A program made the translations under genes and the position numbers. From positions 1 through 34,395 of the forward strand of contig CALRDS010000003.1 in NCBI GenBank assembly GCA_943354975.1: a DNA stretch of 34,395 nt, written 5' to 3'. This DNA comes from Candidatus Nomurabacteria bacterium. Its GTDB lineage: Bacteria; Patescibacteriota; Minisyncoccia; Phycocordibacterales; UBA5272. Numbering within the stretch: the stretch's first letter is position 1; every line of letters starts with the position of its first letter. Shown here piece after piece: positions 8,408 through 17,898 of the stretch. Below the pieces are notes generated by a model that had not been told where the DNA came from, did no database searches, and was given only the letters and a program-made list of their open reading frames with translations.

Positions 8408-8920
8408 TTATTGTATGATGCTCGCAATATATTCTCCGATATAGAATGCGATAAACGCAGAAATAGAACATATTATTATGGATTGTATTACTGTGCGGTA
8501 GATATTTCTTTTCAAGATTTTGCCACGTAGATATCCTATATAAGTGAATCCAATAAGTGTCAGAATTGTAGAGAGTATGAACATGGATAATGGTAACGTG
8601 GCATTCGCTGGTAGCGTATAGTATGCATACAGCGATGGTGCAAGTGGAAAGCATCCTATGAGTACAAAGGAGATAAATGTAACAAGGGCGCTCATTTCTT
8701 CTTCTTTAGGTGTAACATTTATACGTGAATCTTCTGACAGATAGTCAGCGGTTGCCATAGAAAATCCATCTGCTACTACGTTGGATACGCCAATGGCTAT
8801 AAGCATGTTTATAGGAAGTCCTGCACCGTAGGCTCCGGCCATGAGGGTGAAATAAGACACTGCTCCATCTGACCCTCCGTACACAAGACTCGGTAGATAT
8901 TTCTTGAGAATGTTCTTCAT
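8408..8920 (-). CDS. VIT1/CCC1-family transporter (start re-assigned to 8920)
   Basis: YGGSDGAVSYFTLMAGAYGAGLPINMLIAIGVSNVVADGFSMATADYLS motif; multiple TM. Confidence 0.85.
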   Translation of the reverse strand: MKNILKKYLPSLVYGGSDGAVSYFTLMAGAYGAGLPINMLIAIGVSNVVADGFSMATADYLSEDSRINVTPKEEEMSALVTFISFVLIGCFPLAPSLYAYYTLPANATLPLSMFILSTILTLIGFTYIGYLRGKILKRNIYRTVIQSIIICSISAFIAFYIGEYIASIIQ

Positions 8921-8978
8921 ATAACTATAGTATATATGACAGTTCAGCAATAAGTATATTTTGTGATAGAGTAGGGAC

Positions 8979-10217
8979 ATGTCATTTTCGTTTGATATAG
9001 AAAAAAAATCTACTGAAGTTAATCTTGCTCGTGCAGGAGTTATTCATACACCACATGGAGATATACAAACCCCTGCATTTATTACTGTGGGGACTAAGGC
9101 AACTGTGAAGTCTTTAACACCTGAAGATGTCTCTAAATATGTAGGTTCACAGGCAGTTTTGGCAAACACGTATCATCTTTATCTTCAGCCAGGGGATGAA
9201 ATAGTTTCTAAGCATGGAGGATTCGCCAAAATGATGAATTGGCAAAAAGATAATAAACCGCTTCCAACTTTTACAGATAGTGGTGGTTTCCAAGTATTTT
9301 CACTAGGGCAAGCACTCGGTCATGGTGTTAGTAAAATAGCTACTAGTGAAGAAATTTCAAAACGTGAAACTATAGAAGAAACTAGTAACCATGAAAAGTT
9401 AGCACACATAGATGATGATGGAGTGACTTTTAATTCTGTGGTTGATGGGAGTAAACATAGATTCACTCCAGAAATTAGTATGCAAATACAACACAATCTC
9501 GGTGCTGATATATTTTTCGCATTTGATGAATGTACTTCGCCACTTGCCCCAAAAGATTATCAACGTAAAGCTATTTCACGTACGTATGAGTGGGCTAAGC
9601 GTTCATTAGCGGAGCACAAGAAGTTGGGTGTCTCAAAAGCAACAGGTGAGGTACAAGCATTATTTGGAATAGTACAAGGTGGAGCATATGAAGATTTACG
9701 AAAAGAATCAGCTCATCATATGGCAGAGTTAGATTTCGATGGATATGGAATAGGCGGAAGTTTTACAAAAGAAGATATGGGAAATGCAGTTAGGTGGGTA
9801 AATGAAATATTACCAGAGAATAAGCCGCGACACTTACTTGGAATAGGGGAACCGATTGATATTTTACTTGGGATAGAAAACGGAATAGATACTTTTGATT
9901 GTGTTTCACCTACTAGGATTGCACGCAACGGCGCTATCTATACATATGATGGTCGTATTAATCTTCATAATGCAAAATTTAGAGAAGATATGTCACCACT
10001 ATCGGACGATGCATCTTGGTACACACATAAGTATACAAAAAGTTATGTGGCACATTTATTTAAAGCAGATGAAATGTTAGCTTCCACTCTTGCATCGATT
10101 CATAATCTGAAATTTTTAACTACACTTTGTGAAGATGCACGTAAACATATTATTTCGGGAACATTTTTAAAATTCAAAGAAGATTTTATAAAAAGATATT
10201 ACAAAACAGGGGAGTAG
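8979..10217 (+). CDS. tgt: tRNA-guanine transglycosylase
   Basis: LANTYHLYLQPGDE, TDSGGFQVFSLG, LLGIGEPIDILLGIENGIDTFDCVSPTRIARNG. Confidence 0.95.
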   Translation: MSFSFDIEKKSTEVNLARAGVIHTPHGDIQTPAFITVGTKATVKSLTPEDVSKYVGSQAVLANTYHLYLQPGDEIVSKHGGFAKMMNWQKDNKPLPTFTDSGGFQVFSLGQALGHGVSKIATSEEISKRETIEETSNHEKLAHIDDDGVTFNSVVDGSKHRFTPEISMQIQHNLGADIFFAFDECTSPLAPKDYQRKAISRTYEWAKRSLAEHKKLGVSKATGEVQALFGIVQGGAYEDLRKESAHHMAELDFDGYGIGGSFTKEDMGNAVRWVNEILPENKPRHLLGIGEPIDILLGIENGIDTFDCVSPTRIARNGAIYTYDGRINLHNAKFREDMSPLSDDASWYTHKYTKSYVAHLFKADEMLASTLASIHNLKFLTTLCEDARKHIISGTFLKFKEDFIKRYYKTGE

Positions 10218-10231
10218 AATTTTTACTAGCC

Positions 10232-10262
10232 AAAATAAAAAACGGGGCTGCTTTCGCAGCCC
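10232..10262 (-). terminator. Rho-independent terminator
   Basis: minus strand GGGCTGCGAAAGCAGCCC followed by CGTTTTTTATTTT. Confidence 0.9.
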
Positions 10263-10275
10263 ACGTTGTATTTCA

Positions 10276-10671
10276 TCATTCTCCGGCCAATCTAGAACCG
10301 GTTTCGCCAATCTTGTACAAGATGATGGTTATAGTGACGATTGTCACGAGGACGATGGGGATCATCCAGAATCCGATCCAGCTGTACCCGAGGTCAATCA
10401 GGATGAGGTAGGCGATTATCCTCGCCCATTTTTTCGCCCAGTCGTAGAAATCTACGATAAAAGGGAAAAATGGGTCAGTATTGGGATTCAAAAATTCCAC
10501 CAACCACTCTTCATCTGAGACTTTTCTCACGATTGGCCAGAGCATCACGATTTGGGAGATGAACATCATGATGGTTGTCCATGACTTGTGGTCATGGATG
10601 AAAAGTATCGCCGCAGATGGCACTCCGATGAGTGAGACGAGTGCGAACGCAAAACTCATTTGCCAGTTCAT
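10276..10671 (-). CDS. Hypothetical multi-TM membrane protein
   Basis: ORF with SD AAGGAG 6 nt before ATG, UGA stop, followed by terminator. Confidence 0.75.
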   Translation of the reverse strand: MNWQMSFAFALVSLIGVPSAAILFIHDHKSWTTIMMFISQIVMLWPIVRKVSDEEWLVEFLNPNTDPFFPFIVDFYDWAKKWARIIAYLILIDLGYSWIGFWMIPIVLVTIVTITIILYKIGETGSRLAGE

Positions 10672-10706
10672 TTAGCTTCTCCTTGGGGGGTGATGTTTGA
10701 TGGTTT

Positions 10707-10907
10707 TTAACCCATCACCATCGCGCCGTTTTGTTGAATGAAGTTGCTGATTGGCCCGATGTACTCGTAGGCAAGAAACAGAAACGCCATAAGCAGCATT
10801 AATCCGATGCTGGCTTTCCAGAGTGATGACAGAAAGGTGCTTGCCAGTTGTTCGATTCCATCGTTGGATTCTGGTGATTCTGATTCGTAAGCTTTGTACG
10901 GGTCCAT
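10707..10907 (-). CDS. Hypothetical small single-TM protein
   Basis: SD-like GGAG before ATG; TM segment ASIGLMLLMAFLFLAYEYIG. Confidence 0.75.
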   Translation of the reverse strand: MDPYKAYESESPESNDGIEQLASTFLSSLWKASIGLMLLMAFLFLAYEYIGPISNFIQQNGAMVMG

Positions 10908-10958
10908 GTTTTTCTCCGTGGACGTGGGGGTTATATTTTCAAGGACTACTTAATTTTT

Positions 10959-10987
10959 ATACTACAATTATAATTATATTTTGTCAA
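10959..10987 (-). promoter_or_regulatory. Sigma70-like promoter
   Basis: minus TTGACA-N17-TAGTAT upstream of 10907 gene. Confidence 0.7.
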
Positions 10988-10999
10988 AGCGTTTGATAA

Positions 11000-11075
11000 C
11001 AGGGTAGTAGAAGTTGGTATTATTTCGATAATAATCGAAACGCACAAAGTGCAATACCAACTTTCACTAACCCTG
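11000..11075. repeat. 76-bp palindromic element, copy 1
   Basis: CAGGGTAGTAGAAGTTGGTATT...AATACCAACTTTCACTAACCCTG with internal hairpins TTTCGATAATAATCGAAA and GCACAAAGTGC; reverse complement about 79% identical to 24774-24848. Confidence 0.85.
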
Positions 11076-11077
11076 CA

Positions 11078-11109
11078 AATAAAAAAGCTCGGATGTTTCC
11101 ATCACGAGC
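11078..11109 (-). terminator. Rho-independent terminator
   Basis: minus GCTCGTGATGGAAACATCCGAGC + TTTTTTATTT. Confidence 0.85.
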
Positions 11110-11111
11110 GT

Positions 11112-11522
11112 TCACCGATTTCTTTTGAGTGGTGGTTTTCGGTAACCACTTTTTTCTGCACCTAGTGCCTCTTCGTAATCGCGCAACCATTCTTCATTGC
11201 TTTGCAGACGAGGATCCTTTTCTGAATACTGTGGTGGAGTAGGCGGTTTATATACAGCTTTACTGCCATCGGTTTGTTTCCAGTAATCAGAACGATAACG
11301 TGCTTTTTTCACCTTCCAATTCCAATCCGTGCCTTCCCATTCTTCATCCGTGAGTTCGGTCCTGTCGAACATGTCGTTGAAGAATCTGGGGCTGTCGAAA
11401 TTCACACCGCTGAGATATTCTTCAACCCCACAATTGGCCTCGTCAGGTTCCTCGTAGGATTGTTCCTTGTCCCATTTGGTGGCGAGCTGGAGCTCCTCAT
11501 TTATCCACGAGTAGTCCATCAT
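11112..11522 (-). CDS. Hypothetical acidic soluble protein
   Basis: ORF, start ATG overlaps the upstream gene's TGA stop (ATGA), followed by terminator. Confidence 0.65.
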   Translation of the reverse strand: MMDYSWINEELQLATKWDKEQSYEEPDEANCGVEEYLSGVNFDSPRFFNDMFDRTELTDEEWEGTDWNWKVKKARYRSDYWKQTDGSKAVYKPPTPPQYSEKDPRLQSNEEWLRDYEEALGAEKSGYRKPPLKRNR

Positions 11523-11701
11523 GCTTTTCCGCGCATTCTCGGAACATCGATGATGTGCGAATCTTTTGCACCCACTTTGCTGAAGTCACTCCTGTCAGGA
11601 GCAGGAAGTCCTTTGCATACCGTGTCCTTCGAATCCCCAGGCTGGGGATTTGCAGGTTGGAGTCTGCATGTTTTCTTGCAAGCGCAGGGATTGTTTTTCA
11701 A
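11519..11701 (-). CDS. Hypothetical small Cys-containing protein (TTG start)
   Basis: AAGGAG SD upstream of TTG; CACKKTCRLQ; coupled to 11112-11522. Confidence 0.55.
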   Translation of the reverse strand: MKNNPCACKKTCRLQPANPQPGDSKDTVCKGLPAPDRSDFSKVGAKDSHIIDVPRMRGKA

Positions 11702-11752
11702 GGGCCTTCTCCTTTTTTGTGAACAGTTTTATGCTATAATTGTGAGTCAACT

Positions 11753-13825
11753 ATGTCAAGCGAGTCTAATACAGAAAGAAAGCGAAAAAGAAATGAAGGG
11801 ACCTTTAATCTGAAGGGGTTTGTTCCGGCTGGTGATCAACCAAAAGCCATCAAGGAACTCGTAGAAGGGTTATCAAAACGCATGAAAAGACAAACACTTC
11901 TTGGTGCAACAGGTACTGGGAAAACTTTTACTATTGCAAATGTAATACAGCAAATTCAAAAACCAACACTTGTTATTGCTCACAATAAAACTCTCGCCGC
12001 CCAACTCGCACAAGAATTTCGTACATTTTTCCCAGATTCCGCCGTCCACTACTTCGTTTCTTATTATGATTATTATCAACCAGAAGCGTACATGCCCGTG
12101 ACTGATACATATATTGAAAAAGACGCACAGATAAATGAAGAGATAGATAGATTGCGTCACGCTTCTACTCAAGCATTACTCACAAGGAAAGATACAATAA
12201 TAGTTGCATCAGTATCATGTATTTATGGTCTTGGTTCACCGGTTGACTATGAAAGAGAAAATATTAGATTATCAGTGGGGGATTCTGCTACAAAGGTGGG
12301 GCTTATGCAAAAATTTGTAGGTATTTATTATGAACGCACAAATGCTGATCTTTCACCTGGTACATTTCGTGCACTTGGAAACAGAATAGATATCATGCCT
12401 ATTTCAGAAACTGTAATGCTTCAGATAGAAATCGCGGGAGGGAAAATTTCTCACATGCATACAGTGGATCCAGTTTCTATGAAATTAATAGAAGTAGTTC
12501 AAGATTACTTTATTTTTCCAGCGAAGCACTTTATATCAGACATCCCAACACGTGAGCGCGCTGTACAGACTATAGAAAAAGAATTAAAAGAACAACTCGC
12601 ATATTTTGATAAAGAGGGGAAAATTCTCGAAGCGGAAAGATTAAAACGTCGTACGCGTTATGATGTGGCGATGATAAAAGAAGTTGGATTTTGCCAAGGT
12701 ATTGAAAACTATTCACGACATTTATCAGGAAAAGACCCAGGGGTTGCACCAGACACATTGCTTGAATATTTTCCGCACGATGAAAAAGGAAATCCACTAT
12801 TTTTAACAGTTATAGATGAGTCACATGTGACACTTCCGCAATTACACGGCATGTACGCGGGTGATCAATCACGAAAGAACACTCTCGTTGAGTATGGATT
12901 TCGACTTCCTTCTGCAAAAGATAATAGACCTCTGCAATATGAAGAATTTGAAGGACGTGTCGGGGATGTGATTTATGTAAGTGCGACACCAGGGAATTAT
13001 GAACGCGAAATATCTTCTCAAGTGGTAGAACAAATTATTCGCCCAACAGGATTACTCGACCCAGTACTTGATGTTAGAAAAGTAGAAGAAATAGGAAAAT
13101 ACCCAGGGCAAGTTCATGATTTTATAACAGAAGCGGTGAAGGATATAAAATCAAGTGGAAGAGTTTTAGCTACAACGCTCACTAAAAAGATGGCAGAGAA
13201 TTTGTCAGAGTATTTGAAAGAACAAGGTGTGAAGGCAGAATATTTACATAGTGATATAAAAACAATGGAACGTATTTCAATACTTACAAGTTTCCGTAGA
13301 GGAGAATTCGATTGTTTAGTTGGAGTGAATTTACTTCGTGAGGGATTAGACTTGCCTGAGGTAACTCTCATTGGAATACTTGATGCTGACAAAGAAGGCT
13401 TCTTGCGTAGTGAGACATCACTCATTCAAACAATAGGTCGCGCAGCGCGCAACGTAAATGGTAGAGTTATTTTGTATGCTGATCGCATGACTGGTTCGCT
13501 CGAACGCGCAATAGGGGAAACAAATCGTCGCAGAAAAATACAAGAAGATTATAATATTAAACATAAAATCACTCCGACTACGATAAAGAAAAATATAAAA
13601 GATATTACGGAAGAGTTACAAAGTACTCATGAAAAAGCTGTGAATGAAGAGCTTCGTGTGGATCAAAAGCTTTTTGCGAAAAATCCAAACAAGTTAATTA
13701 CACTTAAAGAAAAGCAAATGAAGGAAGCTGTAAAAATATTAGACTTTGAAACTGCAGCAATTCTTCGTGATGAGGTAGTTTTCCTAAAAGAAAAATTGTT
13801 AAAGGAAAGTACAAAAATAAAGTAG
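11753..13825 (+). CDS. uvrB: Excinuclease ABC subunit UvrB
   Basis: GATGTGKTFT, YYDYYQPEAY, helicase motifs, C-terminal UVR motif. Confidence 0.98.
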   Translation: MSSESNTERKRKRNEGTFNLKGFVPAGDQPKAIKELVEGLSKRMKRQTLLGATGTGKTFTIANVIQQIQKPTLVIAHNKTLAAQLAQEFRTFFPDSAVHYFVSYYDYYQPEAYMPVTDTYIEKDAQINEEIDRLRHASTQALLTRKDTIIVASVSCIYGLGSPVDYERENIRLSVGDSATKVGLMQKFVGIYYERTNADLSPGTFRALGNRIDIMPISETVMLQIEIAGGKISHMHTVDPVSMKLIEVVQDYFIFPAKHFISDIPTRERAVQTIEKELKEQLAYFDKEGKILEAERLKRRTRYDVAMIKEVGFCQGIENYSRHLSGKDPGVAPDTLLEYFPHDEKGNPLFLTVIDESHVTLPQLHGMYAGDQSRKNTLVEYGFRLPSAKDNRPLQYEEFEGRVGDVIYVSATPGNYEREISSQVVEQIIRPTGLLDPVLDVRKVEEIGKYPGQVHDFITEAVKDIKSSGRVLATTLTKKMAENLSEYLKEQGVKAEYLHSDIKTMERISILTSFRRGEFDCLVGVNLLREGLDLPEVTLIGILDADKEGFLRSETSLIQTIGRAARNVNGRVILYADRMTGSLERAIGETNRRRKIQEDYNIKHKITPTTIKKNIKDITEELQSTHEKAVNEELRVDQKLFAKNPNKLITLKEKQMKEAVKILDFETAAILRDEVVFLKEKLLKESTKIK

Positions 13826-13829
13826 TAGA

Positions 13830-13953
13830 AATAAAAAACCGCAGTAGCTTGAGTATTAAAGACTACGCGGTAGGGGCCGCCCCGGACATCCAACCCTCAA
13901 GTCACTAGGGAAGAGCGCAACCTTTCGGGTACTAATCGGGGCCGGGGCGGATA
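13830..13953 (-). ncRNA. Candidate structured ncRNA 1 (about 120 nt)
   Basis: Own promoter on minus strand (TTGACA 13983-13988, N17, TATACT 13960-13965); perfect 9-bp closing stem CCGCCCCGG/CCGGGGCGG (13942-13950/13877-13885); ends in terminator ACCGCGTAGTC..GCTACTGCGGTTTTTT. Confidence 0.75.
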
Positions 13954-14030
13954 ATTACCAGTATAGCAGACCAAATTATATATGTCAAGTATTTTGCAAG
14001 CTGATTTTTAGAAGTGTATACTGGTCCCAT

Positions 14031-14564
14031 ATGAAAACATATACATACATTTTGATAGTAGTCGCGGTATTGGCAGTAGTGGTTTTAGGAGGATATGCAT
14101 TTAGAAAAAATAGTAATACAGTTGTTTTGAAAGAAGAGAAAAAAGAATTCGTTAATATGAAAACATTTGAGGGACAAGTAACTAGAATATTTGAAGGAGA
14201 AAATAAAATCGTTTATAGTTTCGATATATCAGAAAATGGAACTACATCAATCAGTATGGACGGAGCTCTTATCAAAGTTACAGATCCAGCAGGTCTCTAC
14301 GCTAGTCTTTATATGAGTTATGAAGGTGGAAGGGGGCTAACTCCTGCTCAGTACATTAATCAAGTTATATCTCCACATGTCGCTGTGATAAGTATGAAAG
14401 GTACTTCAACTATAGGATTATTTGATTGGCAAATAGCGGAATCTCCAGCTAGTGAATGGCATGTAACATCTGTACTAAATGGTCAGTGGTTGATAATTGT
14501 AGAGAATAAAAAGTCTTTGCATGATGACGTTCAGGAAACTCTTAAAAGTCTAAGGGCGAACTAA
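14031..14564 (+). CDS. Hypothetical membrane-anchored protein (N-terminal TM)
   Basis: ORF, YILIVVAVLAVVVLGGYAF; TATACT 8 nt before ATG. Confidence 0.75.
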   Translation: MKTYTYILIVVAVLAVVVLGGYAFRKNSNTVVLKEEKKEFVNMKTFEGQVTRIFEGENKIVYSFDISENGTTSISMDGALIKVTDPAGLYASLYMSYEGGRGLTPAQYINQVISPHVAVISMKGTSTIGLFDWQIAESPASEWHVTSVLNGQWLIIVENKKSLHDDVQETLKSLRAN

Positions 14565-14577
14565 AATAGCGTTATAG

Positions 14578-14606
14578 AAAAAGCGACGCCGTAGGCGTCG
14601 CTTTTT
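14578..14606. terminator. Bidirectional terminator
   Basis: AAAAAGCGACGCC-GTA-GGCGTCGCTTTTT. Confidence 0.9.
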
Positions 14607-14659
14607 GGTCCAATTTATGTTATAATCCCCTAGTTAAACCAATCTTTTATAATTTTATT

Positions 14660-17284
14660 ATGTCTCCAAAGAAATCAGAGCGTGCCAACAGTCACTTAGA
14701 TACTATTATCGTAAAAGGCGCACGTACTCACAATTTAAAAAATATTACCGTAGAGATGCCGAGACACAAGATGATTGTGTTTACCGGCCTTTCTGGTTCA
14801 GGAAAGTCATCACTTGCGTTTGATACTATTTTCGCCGAAGGACAACGCAGATATGTGGAGTCTCTTTCTGCATACGCACGACAGTTTTTAAACCAAATGC
14901 AAAAGCCAGATGTAGATGAAATAGTCGGACTTTCTCCTGCGATTTCTATTGATCAAAAATCTGCTGGACGTAACCCTCGCTCAACGGTCGCGACGATTAC
15001 AGAAATATATGATTATCTGCGTGTTTTATATGCGCGTGTTGGAAAGCCATATTGTATAGAGTGTGGGTCTAAGATTCAAAAACTTTCAAACGAAGAGATT
15101 ATTCATTTCATAATGGATAAAGTTAAGTCCGTTGATTATAAGAAAATAAAAAAGGATGTCATGGGCGTAGAGTTTTCTCATGCAGAATTACACATTATGT
15201 CTCCACTTGTGCGCGGTAGAAAAGGGGAACACTATCAAATGCTCTATGACATGCTTGGCAAAGGTTATACAGAAGCAGTGATTGATGGTGAACGTAAAAG
15301 TCTTCGCCAACAAATCGTTTTGACCAAAACTAAAAAACACGAAATATCTATTGTCGTTGACTCTATCGCGCTTGATGATTTTAAAAATAAACAAACAGAA
15401 AAGGACGTTCGTATACGACTTGCTGAAGCAATAGAAAGAGCACTACACGAATCAAATGGTTTACTTGAAGTGGAAATATTAGGGGAGAAAACTATTATGA
15501 GTAATAAGTTTTCTTGTGCGAACTGTGGATTTTCATTTCCAGAGATAGAACCTAGATTGTTTTCTTTCAACTCACCATATGGAGCATGTCAGACATGTAA
15601 TGGTCTAGGTACGAAATATTTTGGTGGATTGGATGCTTGCGAAGTATGTGAGGGAAAGCGTCTGCGGCCTGAAGCGTTACATGTATATCTGGACGATAAA
15701 GAAAAAATAAACATAGTAGATATAACTGCGCTTTCTATAAAAGATGCCGAGGCTTATTTCGCGCGGTTACCACTTAGTAAAAAAGATCAAGAAATCGCAT
15801 CTGTTGTTATAAAAGAAATACAATCACGATTAATATTTATGTTAGATGTGGGATTGGATTATTTAGCGCTTAATAGAAAAGCAGACACACTCTCCGGAGG
15901 TGAGGCTCAGCGTATACGACTAGCATCACAACTTGGTTCGAAGTTAGTTGGTGCGTTATATGTGCTTGATGAACCAACTATTGGTCTTCATCAGCGTGAT
16001 AATGACAGACTTATAAAAACACTTTTACATTTACGTGACATTGGAAACACTATTATAATCGTTGAACATGATGAAGATACTATTTATGCCTCCGACTATA
16101 TAGTAGACATCGGTCCTTTAGCTGGAGTACACGGTGGGGAAGTTGTTGTCTCTGGATACTTAGAAGAATTATTAACTGCTCCGAGAAATAAATCCGGTTC
16201 AGTGACGCTGTCATACCTACGTGGTGAAAAAGAAATCGCAATTCCTGTGAGACGTCAGCAGGATAAGGGAACGATCAGGGTAACAGGCGGAAATATTTAC
16301 AATATTAAAGATATGAATGTTTCTTTACCGCTTGGAAAGATGACAGCTATCACTGGAGTTTCAGGTTCAGGTAAAAGTTCTTTTATGTATGAAATACTTT
16401 ATCGTAACTTACTCGCTAGACTAGAAAGGAAACACAGAAGCGCGCAGGTTCACAACGTGGCTACATTTACTGGAACAGAATATGTTTCGCGTGTTGTACT
16501 TATTGATCAGTCTGCCATCGGACGTACTCCACGAAGTAATCCTGCAACATACACTGGTGCGTGGACTCATATCAGAGATTTATTTGCAGAAACTGAAGAG
16601 GCAAGAATTCGCGGGTGGAAGCCATCACGTTTTTCTTTTAACGTTAAAGGAGGTAGATGTGAAGCATGTCAGGGGAATGGTGAGATAGCAGTGGAGATGC
16701 ACTTTTTGCCAACTGTGTATGTACAGTGTGATGTATGTTTGGGTAAAAGATTTATGAAGGAGACGTTAGAAGTGAAATGGAAAGGAAAAAGTATTTATGA
16801 TGTACTTCACATGACAGTAGAAGAAGCACTAACTTTTTTTTATGATATTCCAGCCGTGTATGACAGAGTGAAAACATTAGCAGATGTCGGCCTTACATAT
16901 TTAGAGCTTGGACAATCAGCGACGACACTATCTGGCGGGGAGGCTCAACGTGTAAAAATTTCTTCAGAACTCTATCGTCCACATGTAGAAAAAACTATTT
17001 ATCTATTAGATGAACCATCCATTGGACTTCACTATGAAGATATCGTGAAACTAATCGAAATATTAAATAAATTGGTTGATAAAGGAAATACTATAGTACT
17101 TATTGAACACAATCTTGATATTGTAAAATCTGCAGATTATATTATAGATATTGGGCCAGATGGTGGAGTCGGAGGTGGTAAAGTTATTGCAACGGGTTCG
17201 CCTGAACAAGTGGCGTCAAATATAAAATCGTATACAGGGCAGTATCTCAAGAAGGTTTTAAAAAGAAGTAAAGATAGAAAATAA
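14660..17284 (+). CDS. uvrA: Excinuclease ABC subunit UvrA
   Basis: Two ABC ATPase cassettes ([26 protein letters not shown]), Zn-finger CXXC motifs. Confidence 0.98.
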   Translation: MSPKKSERANSHLDTIIVKGARTHNLKNITVEMPRHKMIVFTGLSGSGKSSLAFDTIFAEGQRRYVESLSAYARQFLNQMQKPDVDEIVGLSPAISIDQKSAGRNPRSTVATITEIYDYLRVLYARVGKPYCIECGSKIQKLSNEEIIHFIMDKVKSVDYKKIKKDVMGVEFSHAELHIMSPLVRGRKGEHYQMLYDMLGKGYTEAVIDGERKSLRQQIVLTKTKKHEISIVVDSIALDDFKNKQTEKDVRIRLAEAIERALHESNGLLEVEILGEKTIMSNKFSCANCGFSFPEIEPRLFSFNSPYGACQTCNGLGTKYFGGLDACEVCEGKRLRPEALHVYLDDKEKINIVDITALSIKDAEAYFARLPLSKKDQEIASVVIKEIQSRLIFMLDVGLDYLALNRKADTLSGGEAQRIRLASQLGSKLVGALYVLDEPTIGLHQRDNDRLIKTLLHLRDIGNTIIIVEHDEDTIYASDYIVDIGPLAGVHGGEVVVSGYLEELLTAPRNKSGSVTLSYLRGEKEIAIPVRRQQDKGTIRVTGGNIYNIKDMNVSLPLGKMTAITGVSGSGKSSFMYEILYRNLLARLERKHRSAQVHNVATFTGTEYVSRVVLIDQSAIGRTPRSNPATYTGAWTHIRDLFAETEEARIRGWKPSRFSFNVKGGRCEACQGNGEIAVEMHFLPTVYVQCDVCLGKRFMKETLEVKWKGKSIYDVLHMTVEEALTFFYDIPAVYDRVKTLADVGLTYLELGQSATTLSGGEAQRVKISSELYRPHVEKTIYLLDEPSIGLHYEDIVKLIEILNKLVDKGNTIVLIEHNLDIVKSADYIIDIGPDGGVGGGKVIATGSPEQVASNIKSYTGQYLKKVLKRSKDRK

Positions 17285-17310
17285 TTTTAATTTCCAATTT
17301 TCGAAAATAC

Positions 17311-17340
17311 AAATAAAAAAGCGGGCGCCGAAGCGTCCGC
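17311..17340 (-). terminator. Rho-independent terminator
   Basis: minus GCGGACGCTTCGGCGCCCGC + TTTTTTATTT. Confidence 0.85.
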
Positions 17341-17375
17341 TGTGTCGCGCACTCCTTATGCACATGATAGTTGTT

Positions 17376-17786
17376 TCAGCGTCTCCGTACGGTTGCGCGA
17401 TTGCGCGCGCCCCGCTGGGACACTTCTTCTTTTGCCATGTCCGCTGCGATTAGCTTAGCGCATGCGTTACGGAACACGGTTTTATTGAACATCAGAGTCG
17501 TTTTTATTTCACGACCCTTTGGCCCTTCCTTATGCTCGATCGATATGACCGAGCTGTTCACAGATAGCAATCTCTCGAACTCGCTTATAGGGTAACGTAC
17601 TGTCCCATCGCAAGTATCGTAGCAGAATACTCCTTTTGCATCTCCAGAACACAGAATGAACACATCCTTTTCGAATTTCATTAGGACTTGTCCATTACCA
17701 GCGTGCCTATCGACGAGTTCAGTCGTCGATAGGACTTTTCCACCCCTAAGCTTGTCTAGGACTTGGGGTAGTAGGCTTTTCGCCAT
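17376..17786 (-). CDS. Hypothetical protein (start MAKSLLPQ; longer ORF extends to 17864)
   Basis: ORF with UGA stop and downstream terminator. Confidence 0.6.
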   Translation of the reverse strand: MAKSLLPQVLDKLRGGKVLSTTELVDRHAGNGQVLMKFEKDVFILCSGDAKGVFCYDTCDGTVRYPISEFERLLSVNSSVISIEHKEGPKGREIKTTLMFNKTVFRNACAKLIAADMAKEEVSQRGARNRATVRRR

Positions 17787-17898
17787 TTTTTTTAACAAAG
17801 TATTTCTCCCACTTCTGTAGATTGTTAACCTAACTAAGAGAGGTGCGCGCGCCCGCCCGCACATGCATAAGTTAGTCTTTTATAGTACAATACAAATC

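Noticed and set aside
11000-11075. Integron attC site
   Set aside because: Size and imperfect palindrome fit, but no convincing RYYYAAC/GTTRRRY core sites at the ends and no IntI in the window; kept only as an undefined palindromic element.
11274-11813. Plus-strand 179-aa ORF overlapping uvrB start
   Set aside because: Antisense to the SD- and terminator-supported minus-strand pair; hydrophobic shadow translation.
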